Part shown: positions 1-7,185 of the stretch, one piece after another
How the letters are laid out: each line of letters starts with the position of its first letter
Position numbering within the stretch: the stretch's first letter is position 1
Assembly (NCBI GenBank): GCA_964349515.1
Contig: CAYGHG010000111.1
Span: 1-8,126 of the forward strand
Reading direction: 5' to 3'
Source: CAYGHG01 sp964349515
GTDB lineage: Bacteria > Oederibacteriota > PGYV01 > CAYGHG01
Length of the DNA: 8,126 bases
Notes under the pieces: model-generated
Seen by the model: the letters and a program-made list of their open reading frames with translations, nothing else
Told to the model about the DNA's origin: nothing
Database searches by the model: none
Program-made: the position numbers and the translations under genes

Positions 1-1
1 A

Positions 2-535
2 GGTATTATGGCTTTTGTTTTCATACCAAAATTCACCATGGAATTTTTTCAGCAGTCGGGGATTTTTGACACCAAAACATTTCTGGTGGATACTTTTTTC
101 AAGGACGGTTTTCTGTGGTCAAAAGCTGTCCCTCCTTTTCTCGGGCTGTTTTTCTTCTTTGCCCTTGTGATGGACGCGATAGAGGAGGTAAAGGCCAAAA
201 AGACCACTCCTGTAACTTTTTTCGTTTTTGTCACCGCTGCGGCAGTGGTCATGAATATGTTTGCGGCGTTTTCAAAAGAAACCGACACCACGATGTTTGT
301 GACCCCCTTTTATTTTGTGATGTCTCTTTACGCGTTTAAAGGCATTGCCGTGTTTGCCTCGCTTTTTAAGGGGAAAAAAGAGGGGGCGGTCACACCCAAT
401 AACATACTTTACGGGCTGCTTATTTTTGTGATATTCTATAGTTCAATTGTACTTTTTACAAAGACTTTTGAGAGGGCAAACAAGCTTCGGTTTATGCCTG
501 GAAATGCCTATTACGAAAAATTTATTGAAAGGTGA
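2..535 (+). CDS. C-terminal part of a multi-pass membrane protein, probably a GT-C type glycosyltransferase (5' end outside window)
   Basis: The reading frame is open to the window edge and ends in TGA at 533-535. An ATG lies at 8-10 behind a partial AGG at 1-3, so a 175-residue protein starting there is possible. The beginning (MAFVFIPKF) reads like the inside of a membrane protein rather than a natural N-terminus, so I favour a gene cut by the window. Counted from that ATG, about four hydrophobic segments are visible, near residues 42-57, 67-88, 95-117 and 131-150. A short polar tail (RANKLRF...YYEKF) follows the last one. No catalytic motif is visible; in GT-C enzymes it would lie near the N-terminus, outside the window. 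The stop touches the ribosome binding site of the following GT-C gene, so the two are probably co-transcribed. The GT-C assignment rests mainly on topology and neighbour; an unrelated polytopic membrane protein is possible. Confidence 0.6.
   Translation, partial: GIMAFVFIPKFTMEFFQQSGIFDTKTFLVDTFFKDGFLWSKAVPPFLGLFFFFALVMDAIEEVKAKKTTPVTFFVFVTAAAVVMNMFAAFSKETDTTMFVTPFYFVMSLYAFKGIAVFASLFKGKKEGAVTPNNILYGLLIFVIFYSSIVLFTKTFERANKLRFMPGNAYYEKFIER
528..535 (+). promoter_or_regulatory. Ribosome binding site for the GT39-PA14 gene
   Basis: AAAGGTGA is a good match to the anti-Shine-Dalgarno sequence and ends five bases before the ATG at 541. This favours ATG 541 as the start over the in-frame GTG at 532, which lies inside the binding site itself. 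The site overlaps the stop codon of the preceding gene, an arrangement typical of translational coupling. Confidence 0.6.
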
Positions 536-540
536 CAAAG

Positions 541-2835
541 ATGCCGCCTAAAAAAAAGAAAGTAAAAAAGAGGGGAAACGCAGCGGGCCTGCCGGGGTTT
601 GTAACGCCTTTTAACATGGGCGTGCTTGCACTGGTTCTCGCGGTGTGGGCCCAGTTTATGACCTATAATATGGGAAAGGCGCCGTACGCAGGCCTTGCCG
701 TGTTTACGCTTGCCGCTTTTGTTTTCTGGTTCGGCGCAAGGCTTTTAAAGGACGAAAAGCCGGCCGGCCCGGTCGGAACCTGGGTTGAGGTTTCTGCGTT
801 ATTTGTAATCATACTCGCGGCGGTATTTTTCAGGGCGCATATGATAGAGGAGTTTCCGACAGGGTGTTTCCGCGATGAGGGGCAGAACGGCAACGAAGCT
901 ATTAATATAATGAAAGGCATAGTGGTTGACGGTACGGCGCTTCCGGTTTACATAGAGCGCTGGACGCAGAACGCCGCTATGTATATGTATTTCGTGGCTG
1001 CGAGTTTCAAGTTTTTCGATATTGGAGTCCTGCAGATAAGGCTTGTCTCGATAGTATTTGGAATCCTATGCATACCGGCCGTGTACTTCCTCGCAAGGCG
1101 CTACTTTGGGCCGCGCGCCGCGATAGCGGGCGCTTTGATAATAGCCTTCCTTCGCTGGCACGTCAATTTCAGCAGGATAGGGTTTTTGGGTATTGTAACG
1201 GTCTTTTTTGTCATACTCGCCATATATTTCACCTGGCGCGTTTATCAGAAGCGCAGGACTGCTGATTTTATTCTTCTTGGCGTTGTAGCGGCGCTTTCGC
1301 TTTACTCTTACATAGCGGCGAGGCTTATCCCCGCCGCCATAGGCCTTTTCATGCTGTATATACTTTTCCGCGAGCCCTCTTATTATAAAAAACACTGGAA
1401 AAAAGCCTCGGCAGGCATCATAGCTTTCCTTATTGTTTTCGCGCCGCTTGGGCTTTATATAATGAAACACCCCGGTGATTTCATGAGCAGGGCAAGTACT
1501 GTTTCTATATTTAACAGGGAAATGCTTCGTGAAATCGGCGGAGTGTATCTGAATAAGGACGGCAATGTAAAACACTGGACGCAGCTTTACAGGGAAAACG
1601 TGGGCAAAACGCTTGCGATGTTTAATTACCGCGGGGACGGAAACCCGCGCCACAATAACCACACGGTTCCGATGCTTGATTTTGTACTCGGGATTTTCTT
1701 TGTGATGGGCATAGGCTACGCACTGATAAGATGGCAGCAGCCTTTTCACTTTTTGCTTTTGTCATTTTTTGTGTGCCTTCTTCAGGCGGGGCTTTTTTCG
1801 ACCGAGGCGCCTCAGGCCTACAGAACCATAAGCGTGATACCTGTAGTTGTGATGTTTATGCTTATTTTTATAGAACGTTTGTGGGCCTTTTTTACCGCTG
1901 AATTCGGAAAAAAAGCTGAGATTGGCATAGCGGCTGCCCTCTTAATAGCTTTGGCATACTCCGGTTACTATAACTATAACGGATATTTTGAAAAACAGCG
2001 GAATAACCCCGGTACCTGGGCGGAGTTCTCGACTGATGAATACTCAATGGGAACCTACCTGAAAAATTTGGGCGATGACTGGGTGGGAATAGTCCAGCCT
2101 GACTGGGTGGAGAGCTATACTTTTAAATTCGCGACATACCCTCTGCAAAATTATGTTTACTTTGACCCTTCGGCGTGGATTCCGATACCATCAAAAGTTC
2201 ATAAAAACCATGTTTACATACTGGGAGAATCATACCTGCCGCTTGTACCTGTTTTAAAGAGCATGTATCCCAACGGCAGATATGACGATTTCAGGCATAA
2301 GTTTTACCCAAACAGAATTCTCTATTTTGTATATGAAGTCCCGCACAGCGATATACTGGCAAACCAGGCAAAGGCGGGAAAAAACGGCCTCACAGGCAGT
2401 TACTACCGCGACAATATAAGAAAAGACAACAGGGAAGAGGCGGTAAAACTTTCCAATCACTGGCAGGGAAACCCTCAGTTCAAAAGGCTTGACCCTTTTA
2501 TACTTTTTAACTGGACGCTTGACCCGATAATGGGGCCTTTTTCCGTCAAGTGGGAGGGTTTTATACAAATAAACAATCCAGGGTTATACACGTTTCAGAC
2601 CAGGTCAAATGACTACTCAGACCTGTTTATAAACGGAAAGCAGATACTGGTCAATAAGGGGGGCGGAGGCGGGCTGGCCTCGGCAGAAGGCAGTGTAAAT
2701 CTTTCAAAAGGGCGCCACAAGATAATGGTACGTTACTATGAAAGCGTTCATTACTCAAAAATGCAGTTTTGGTGGAAGCCGCCTGAAGCCGCGATGATGG
2801 AGGTGGTGCCGAGTGAAGCGCTCTTCCCGGAGTAA
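541..2835 (+). CDS. GT39/ArnT-like GT-C glycosyltransferase with C-terminal PA14 domain
   Basis: Predicted 764-residue inner-membrane glycosyltransferase. The N-terminus is a basic cytoplasmic tail (PPKKKKVKKRG), followed by roughly 12 hydrophobic segments up to about residue 475. The first large outer loop carries FRDEGQN with adjacent acidic residues D112/E113, the position of the catalytic Asp motif in GT-C enzymes that use polyprenyl-phosphate sugars. Other family-like stretches are RHNNHTVPMLDF near 370 and the EAPQAYRTISVIP block near 422. The region from about 480 is soluble and should face the periplasm. Residues about 615-757 match a PA14 domain: GLTGSYY, FSVKWEGFI, GLYTFQTRSNDYSDLFINGK, a glycine-rich loop, GRHKIMVRYYE and a closing VPSEALF. 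PA14 domains often bind carbohydrate, so it may recognise the acceptor or product. Donor and acceptor are unknown. GTG 532 is an alternative start that adds three residues. The gene overlaps the next one by 23 bases. Confidence 0.88.
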   Translation: MPPKKKKVKKRGNAAGLPGFVTPFNMGVLALVLAVWAQFMTYNMGKAPYAGLAVFTLAAFVFWFGARLLKDEKPAGPVGTWVEVSALFVIILAAVFFRAHMIEEFPTGCFRDEGQNGNEAINIMKGIVVDGTALPVYIERWTQNAAMYMYFVAASFKFFDIGVLQIRLVSIVFGILCIPAVYFLARRYFGPRAAIAGALIIAFLRWHVNFSRIGFLGIVTVFFVILAIYFTWRVYQKRRTADFILLGVVAALSLYSYIAARLIPAAIGLFMLYILFREPSYYKKHWKKASAGIIAFLIVFAPLGLYIMKHPGDFMSRASTVSIFNREMLREIGGVYLNKDGNVKHWTQLYRENVGKTLAMFNYRGDGNPRHNNHTVPMLDFVLGIFFVMGIGYALIRWQQPFHFLLLSFFVCLLQAGLFSTEAPQAYRTISVIPVVVMFMLIFIERLWAFFTAEFGKKAEIGIAAALLIALAYSGYYNYNGYFEKQRNNPGTWAEFSTDEYSMGTYLKNLGDDWVGIVQPDWVESYTFKFATYPLQNYVYFDPSAWIPIPSKVHKNHVYILGESYLPLVPVLKSMYPNGRYDDFRHKFYPNRILYFVYEVPHSDILANQAKAGKNGLTGSYYRDNIRKDNREEAVKLSNHWQGNPQFKRLDPFILFNWTLDPIMGPFSVKWEGFIQINNPGLYTFQTRSNDYSDLFINGKQILVNKGGGGGLASAEGSVNLSKGRHKIMVRYYESVHYSKMQFWWKPPEAAMMEVVPSEALFPE
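2799..2806 (+). promoter_or_regulatory. Ribosome binding site for the GT2 gene
   Basis: GGAGGTGG is a near-perfect Shine-Dalgarno sequence six bases before GTG 2813. It lies inside the coding region of the preceding GT39-PA14 gene. It decides the GTG start and the 23-base gene overlap. Confidence 0.8.
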
Positions 2836-3631
2836 GAAAAAAGCAAAGGTCATAGTTGTAATGCCGGCATACAATGCGGCAAAGACCCTGGAGAAAACAT
2901 ACGCCGACCTGCCCAAAAGCGTGGTTGACAGGGTGATACTTGTTGACGACGTCAGCAAGGATGAAACAGTCACGGTGGCGCGAAAACTGGGGATAAAGGT
3001 GATTGTTCACGTTCAGAATCTGGGCTACGGCGGAAACCAGAAAACCTGTTATATTGAAGCCCTCAAAGAAGGCGCGGATGTGGTGGTGATGCTTCATCCT
3101 GATTACCAGTATGACTCGCGCCTTGTGCCTGAGATGATAGCGCCTATTTTAAACGGCCATGCTGATTTTGTAATGGGCTCGCGCATGTTAGGCGAAGGGG
3201 CGCTCCGGGGCGGAATGCCTTTTTATAAGTATGTTTCAAACAAGGTGCTGACCTTTATAGAAAATGAGTGCTTTGGGAAGCACTACTCCGAACTGCACAG
3301 CGGTTTCCGTGCCTACAGCAGAAAACTGCTGACCACAGTGCCGTTTACCCTTAATTCCGATGATTTTGTTTTTGACACCGAGATGATAGCGCAGATTGAG
3401 ATGCGGAAGTTTCCGACATCAGAGATTCCGGTGCCGACCAGATATTTCAAGGAAGCTTCTTCCATTAATTTTTTCCGCTCAGCGGTTTACGGGCTTTCAA
3501 CACTTGGTGTTATGGCGCAGTTTTTAATGCACAAGTGGGGGATTAAGAAATACCCTAAATTTGAAAAAACGCTTTTTGATGTGATAAGCCCCGATTACAT
3601 AAGGCAGATAAAGAAGGGCGGTAAAAAGTGA
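2813..3631 (+). CDS. GT2 family glycosyltransferase, DPM1/DPG-synthase-like
   Basis: A 272-residue GT-A fold glycosyltransferase, probably transferring a sugar from a nucleotide-sugar to a polyprenyl phosphate on the cytoplasmic face of the membrane. Family features are visible in order: the first strand VIVVMPAYNAAKTL (13-26), the nucleotide-binding VDDVSKDET (44-52, Asp45/Asp46), NLGYGGNQK (69-77), the metal-binding DXD-equivalent HPDYQYD (95-101), MGSRM (121-125), SGFRAYSR (163-170) and DDFVFDTEM (183-191). There is no obvious C-terminal transmembrane domain, unlike DPM1 homologues fused to GtrA-like segments. Membrane association may come through the next gene's product. The GTG start is set by a strong Shine-Dalgarno at 2799-2806. 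The stop overlaps the next start as GTGA. Specificity (mannose, glucose or another sugar) cannot be read from the sequence, and an undecaprenyl-phosphate acceptor is inferred from the family and neighbours. Confidence 0.9.
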   Translation: MKRSSRSKKKAKVIVVMPAYNAAKTLEKTYADLPKSVVDRVILVDDVSKDETVTVARKLGIKVIVHVQNLGYGGNQKTCYIEALKEGADVVVMLHPDYQYDSRLVPEMIAPILNGHADFVMGSRMLGEGALRGGMPFYKYVSNKVLTFIENECFGKHYSELHSGFRAYSRKLLTTVPFTLNSDDFVFDTEMIAQIEMRKFPTSEIPVPTRYFKEASSINFFRSAVYGLSTLGVMAQFLMHKWGIKKYPKFEKTLFDVISPDYIRQIKKGGKK

Positions 3632-4674
3632 AAAAGCGCTACATGCTCGGCATATTAGTAACGCTGGTATGCCTCTATTTTGTTTTTCGAGGGATTGATT
3701 TCAGGGAGTTATGGACGCTTGTAAGCAGGATAAACCCGTGGCTGCTGCTTTTAACTGTTGCGCTCTATATCGGAGGGTATTATATAAGGGCCGTGAGGTG
3801 GCATATTCTCCTTAAGCATATAAAACCATTTAAGCCCCGGGAGTTGTTTCCATACCTGATAATGGGTTTTATGATGAACAATATTTTTCCGGCGAGGTTA
3901 GGGGAGTTCGCCAGGGCATATCTTACAGGCATGAAAAAGGGCATTTCAAAGACTTCGGCATTTGCCTCCATAATGATAGAGCGAGTTTTTGACGGGCTGG
4001 TAATGATAGCTTTTTTTGTAATCGGATACCTCTCTTTTCATTTTATATCCGACAGGGCGCAGGAGATAATAAACGTTGATATAATGGGAAGGCAGTTCGG
4101 GATAAAAGAAGCTGTTATGATTTTTGCGCTTTTTGGAAGTTTTGTTTTTATTGCGATTTTTGTCTTAAGCGCCCTGCTGATTTTTAAAAAAGAGCCGACG
4201 GTCAGATTTTTGCACGGTATGTTGTCAAAGTTCCCCGGGAAACTCGGGGATAAATTCACCGCGCTTATAGATAATTTTATAGAAGGGCTCGGGGTGCTCA
4301 GAAAAAAATCAGACCTTCTGGCGGTTTTCTTTTTTTCTGCCGCGGCCTGGAGCGTGGAGGTTTTTACTTACTGGCTGATGGCGCAGGCCATGGGGATAGA
4401 AATTAACTTTCTTCTGGTGTGCCTGATTATGGCTGTGGCAAATTTCGCCATAATGGTGCCTTCCACCTCCGGCGGGGTCGGGCCGTTTGAGTTTTTCGGC
4501 GTGGGTATAATGCTGCTTTTCTCATACCCAAAAGAGACCGCGACCGCGTATGTAATTATCATTCACGCAATGATACTGCTTCCCGTAATTGTACTTGGTG
4601 TCTTTTTTATGTTCAGGGAAGGGCTTGATTTCAAAAAACTTCTTAAGGCAAAAGAGGAGGACAAAAATGTTTAG
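3628..4674 (+). CDS. UPF0104 / LPG_synthase_TM-type flippase-like membrane protein
   Basis: A 348-residue polytopic inner-membrane protein with about eight hydrophobic segments, for example near 7-20, 38-54, 75-88, 122-140, 163-186, 231-250, 260-276 and 305-328. Two conserved blocks of the family are clear: NNIFPARLGEFARAYL (84-99) containing R-x-G-E-x-x-R, with ERVFDG (118-123) after it, and VPSTSGGVGPFEFFG (277-291). Related domains form the membrane part of MprF, where it flips lysyl-phosphatidylglycerol, and the C-terminal half of the archaeal dolichyl-phosphate sugar synthase AglD. Placed directly after a DPM1-like GT2, it probably assists in making or translocating the polyprenyl-linked sugar; that role is inferred. 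The GTG start shares bases with the GT2 stop (GTGA), with GGGCGG at 3616-3621 as a moderate Shine-Dalgarno. The end overlaps the cyclophilin gene by eight bases. Confidence 0.88.
   Translation: MKKRYMLGILVTLVCLYFVFRGIDFRELWTLVSRINPWLLLLTVALYIGGYYIRAVRWHILLKHIKPFKPRELFPYLIMGFMMNNIFPARLGEFARAYLTGMKKGISKTSAFASIMIERVFDGLVMIAFFVIGYLSFHFISDRAQEIINVDIMGRQFGIKEAVMIFALFGSFVFIAIFVLSALLIFKKEPTVRFLHGMLSKFPGKLGDKFTALIDNFIEGLGVLRKKSDLLAVFFFSAAAWSVEVFTYWLMAQAMGIEINFLLVCLIMAVANFAIMVPSTSGGVGPFEFFGVGIMLLFSYPKETATAYVIIIHAMILLPVIVLGVFFMFREGLDFKKLLKAKEEDKNV
4654..4660 (+). promoter_or_regulatory. Ribosome binding site for the cyclophilin lipoprotein
   Basis: GAGGAGG lies six bases upstream of ATG 4667. It selects this ATG over the longer in-frame extension back to 4589, which would put extra residues before the signal peptide and has no comparable site. 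Confidence 0.8.
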
Positions 4675-5233
4675 AAGAATGTTTGTACCGGTACTTGCTG
4701 TAATGCTTGCATTTGTATTTGGATGTGAAAAAGAAGCCCCTAAAAAAGAGGGCGGTCCGGGGGCTCAAAAAGTCTCCGCGTCAGGAGGAACCGAAAAAAT
4801 GGGAAAAAAGATTGCGGTATTAGAAACAAACAAGGGGGTGATAAAATTTGAATTTTTTGAAGAAGACGCGCCGGGGCACGTGGAGAATTTCATAACGCTC
4901 ACAGAAAAAGGGTTTTATAACGGGCTTAAGTTCCACAGGGTGGTTCCGAACTTTGTGATACAAGGCGGCTGCCCGAAGGGCGACGGCACAGGCGACGCCG
5001 GATACAAGATCAAAGCAGAATTTAATTCAAAACCCCACCTGGACGGAACGGTGGCGATGGCCAGGGCCCAGCACCCTGACAGCGCGGGAAGCCAGTTTTA
5101 TATCTGCCTCGGCCCGCAGAGTTTTTTAGACGGGCAGTACACGGTATTCGGGCAGGTGACAGAAGGGCTTGATGTGGTACACAAAATAGCGCTCAATGAC
5201 GTGATGACAAAAGTGTATATAGAGAACAAATAA
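4667..5233 (+). CDS. Cyclophilin-type peptidyl-prolyl cis-trans isomerase, predicted lipoprotein
   Basis: A 188-residue protein that should catalyse cis-trans isomerisation of prolyl peptide bonds in envelope proteins. Residues 1-20 form a lipoprotein signal (MFRRM, a hydrophobic core, then FVFGC), with Cys20 as the expected lipidated residue. The +2 residue is Glu, not the Asp inner-membrane retention signal, so outer-membrane sorting is plausible. A flexible charged linker covers about 21-45. The cyclophilin domain fills 47-187: KFHRVVPNFVIQGG (88-101), carrying the catalytic Arg91 with Phe96 and Gln99, then GTVAMARAQHPDSAGSQF (127-144) and FLDGQYTVFGQV (153-164). Compared with human cyclophilin A, Trp121 is Phe and His126 is Tyr, changes common in bacterial members. 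The gene overlaps its upstream neighbour by eight bases and precedes the outer-membrane protein gene by 22 bases, so it may help fold that or other exported proteins. A possible internal start at 4799 is listed separately. Confidence 0.93.
   Translation: MFRRMFVPVLAVMLAFVFGCEKEAPKKEGGPGAQKVSASGGTEKMGKKIAVLETNKGVIKFEFFEEDAPGHVENFITLTEKGFYNGLKFHRVVPNFVIQGGCPKGDGTGDAGYKIKAEFNSKPHLDGTVAMARAQHPDSAGSQFYICLGPQSFLDGQYTVFGQVTEGLDVVHKIALNDVMTKVYIENK
4783..4801 (+). promoter_or_regulatory. Possible internal translation start giving a cytoplasmic cyclophilin
   Basis: AGGAGG at 4783-4788 is followed after ten bases by an in-frame ATG at 4799. Starting there gives a 144-residue protein beginning MGKKIAVLETNKG, exactly at the edge of the cyclophilin domain and without the lipoprotein signal. 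This could be a second, cytoplasmic product. It could also be chance, because the bases encode the Gly-Gly of the linker. Confidence 0.35.
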
Positions 5234-5255
5234 GTCATAATATAGGCGGGGGGAT

Positions 5256-7178
5256 ATGCGCAAAGCTTTGTTGGTTGTTTTATTTGCTGCAGTGGTTTTG
5301 CGCGTATCCGCCTCCCCGGTAAACCTGCTTTTTTTCCCTCCTTTTGCCCGGCCTGCCGGAATGGCAGAGGCATATACCGCGCTTTCTTCCGGAACTTACG
5401 GCCTTTACTACAATCCCGCGGGGCTTGTTGACATACTCGGGTTTGAGGCTCAGTACACTCATCTTTCATGGTTTCAGTTCATTAATTATGATTACTTTTC
5501 CATCATAAACCCCGACCCCGTGCTTGACTGGGGGAAAATAGGAATAGCTTTTGGGGCATATACTCAGGAGCGCCCCCGGACTGTTTTTGATAAACCTTAT
5601 GTGGACTGGGGCGGGGAGGAACTCGGGTTTTACACTATTTCCAATTATTTCGTGACTATCGGCGCTGCGATGAATTTCGGAAAGGATTTATCCGTTGGTT
5701 TGAACGCAAAGTTGAACTCCCAGTATGTGAAGGGGGCTCAGGAGGCATCGGACCTTTCGCTGGATTTAGGGGTGCTCTACAAGACGAGGGCCATAGGCCC
5801 GCCTCTGCGAGTGGGCGCGGTGATGACGGGAACGGGAGCAAGGATGAGGTCTGAGAAAAGCGCGCTGACGCTGCCTCTCAACGCGCGCATAGGCATAGCG
5901 CAGGAACTGGATTTTGATTTCGGGTTTGTTACGCTCTCAACGGACGCGCTATTTGACGTAAATGACACTGCGTTGTTTTGTGCCGGGGTTGAATACGAGC
6001 CTTTTGATTTTCTTTTCGTAAGGGGCGGTTATAAAATGGGGAAGTACAACCAGCTTTCACTCGGCGCCGGTTTTAAGCTTGATTCCTTTCAGATTCATTA
6101 TGCTTATGAAAACCACACAGGCTGGGGGCCGGTACACTATGTTTCGGCGCTTATCAGCTGGTGGGCGCCGCCGGTGTTTATTACAGCAGAGCCGCGCGTA
6201 TTCGCGCCGAACGGAGACGGCGCAGCGGAAAGCGTGACAGTCACTGTGAAATTGAGGGAACAGGATAAAATTCTGAGCGTGCATTTTAATATATATGATG
6301 AAACAGGGGGCGTTCTTCTGGAAAGAGTGAGGCTTGAGCATGATAAATGGGGGCAGTTTGTCTGGGACGGCAAAGTAAAGGGGCAGTATCAGAAATCAAA
6401 GGGATACATGCTCTCTGTAGCCGCGGAGTATCCGGTAAACGGTGCTTCTGAATCTGCCAAAACGCAGGTAAAAACTGATTTTATTCCTCCGAGAGTATCG
6501 GTCAAAGGCGAGCCTGAATACTTAAAGCCGGGCGAAGATGCCGCCCTGCTTATCCCGTCAACTTTTACTTTTTTTGCCGCCGACACTTCCGGAATAGATT
6601 CGTGGGAATTTGTGATCTATGACTATCAGAAAAAGCCGTTTTACAAAACCTCAGGAAAGGGCGAGCCGCCGCTTTCGTACATATGGGACGGCCAGGGCAC
6701 TTCGGGAGAATATGTAAATACAGGCGAACTTTACTATTACAGCCTTTCTGCCGTTGATTCTATGGGCAATTCAGCAGTGACGAGGGCGAAGCCGCAGGTC
6801 ATACTGCTTAAAGAGATAAAACTTACCTACTCATCAGACGCGCTGTTTGACCCGGGCAAATACGAGGTAAAGGCTTCCGCATATAATTCGTTAAAGAAAA
6901 TAAAACCCTTACTTGAGAAGTACCCGGAATCAGAGTTTATAATAGCAGGGCATACCGATGACCGGGAAGCTGAAACGCCGGAAAAAAGGCAGAAACTTTC
7001 CGAGCAGAGAGCCAAAGCCGTCAGGTTCTATCTGGTTAATTTGATAGGAATAAAGAAAAAGCAGATAGAAACACTCGGTTTCGGCGGTACTATTCCGGTT
7101 GAAAAGAATGATGATGAAAAAGCAAGGGCAAAAAACAGGCGTGTGGAAGCGGTCATAAGAAGCACCATATATAAGTAG
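5256..7178 (+). CDS. PorV/PorQ-like outer-membrane barrel with two FlgD-like Ig domains and a C-terminal OmpA domain
   Basis: A 640-residue outer-membrane protein. Residues 1-20 are a signal peptide (MRKALLVVLFAAVV, ending RVSAS). The barrel covers about 21-305. It opens with GMAEAYTALSSGTYGLYYNP followed by AGL (35-57), the hallmark N-terminal stretch of PorV/PorQ-family proteins, and continues with alternating aromatic beta-strands. Residues about 310-405 hold a first Ig-like domain with the FAPNGDGAAE motif (316-325) and a VWDGK turn (369-373), as in FlgD-like and gliding-type repeats. Residues about 410-515 are a second one with IWDGQG (476-481). Residues about 520-637 are an OmpA C-terminal domain: Asp568 in AGHTDD and Arg585 in LSEQRAKAV are the peptidoglycan-binding pair, followed by GFGGTIPVEKN and NRRVEAVI. 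It probably ties the outer membrane to the cell wall. The barrel's cargo is unknown. AGGCGG at 5244-5249 gives a well-spaced ribosome binding site. The gene is likely last in the operon. Confidence 0.88.
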   Translation: MRKALLVVLFAAVVLRVSASPVNLLFFPPFARPAGMAEAYTALSSGTYGLYYNPAGLVDILGFEAQYTHLSWFQFINYDYFSIINPDPVLDWGKIGIAFGAYTQERPRTVFDKPYVDWGGEELGFYTISNYFVTIGAAMNFGKDLSVGLNAKLNSQYVKGAQEASDLSLDLGVLYKTRAIGPPLRVGAVMTGTGARMRSEKSALTLPLNARIGIAQELDFDFGFVTLSTDALFDVNDTALFCAGVEYEPFDFLFVRGGYKMGKYNQLSLGAGFKLDSFQIHYAYENHTGWGPVHYVSALISWWAPPVFITAEPRVFAPNGDGAAESVTVTVKLREQDKILSVHFNIYDETGGVLLERVRLEHDKWGQFVWDGKVKGQYQKSKGYMLSVAAEYPVNGASESAKTQVKTDFIPPRVSVKGEPEYLKPGEDAALLIPSTFTFFAADTSGIDSWEFVIYDYQKKPFYKTSGKGEPPLSYIWDGQGTSGEYVNTGELYYYSLSAVDSMGNSAVTRAKPQVILLKEIKLTYSSDALFDPGKYEVKASAYNSLKKIKPLLEKYPESEFIIAGHTDDREAETPEKRQKLSEQRAKAVRFYLVNLIGIKKKQIETLGFGGTIPVEKNDDEKARAKNRRVEAVIRSTIYK

Positions 7179-7185
7179 AAGCGAT

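Noticed and set aside
541..580. PPKKKKVKKR resembles a eukaryotic nuclear localisation signal
   Set aside because: It is the basic N-terminal tail of a bacterial polytopic membrane protein and fits the positive-inside rule. Nothing else suggests a eukaryotic target.
1066..1749. Long open frame of 227 codons on the - strand inside the GT39-PA14 gene
   Set aside because: It lies opposite a clearly recognisable gene, and its translation is rich in Arg, Lys, Tyr and Pro with no family motif. It is best explained as an antisense shadow.
2655..2675. G-rich run that could be a frameshift hotspot or assembly error in the PA14 domain
   Set aside because: The PA14 pattern continues in the same frame on both sides, so no frameshift is present. 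The run simply encodes a glycine loop.
4232..4250. Perfect six-base inverted repeat TCCCCG/CGGGGA with a seven-base loop
   Set aside because: It lies within the UPF0104 coding region and has no T-run after it. The operon continues through it, so it is not supported as a terminator.
5234..5255. CATAATATA resembling a -10 promoter box before the outer-membrane protein gene
   Set aside because: There is no -35-like sequence at the right distance, and the 22-base gap fits an operon junction.
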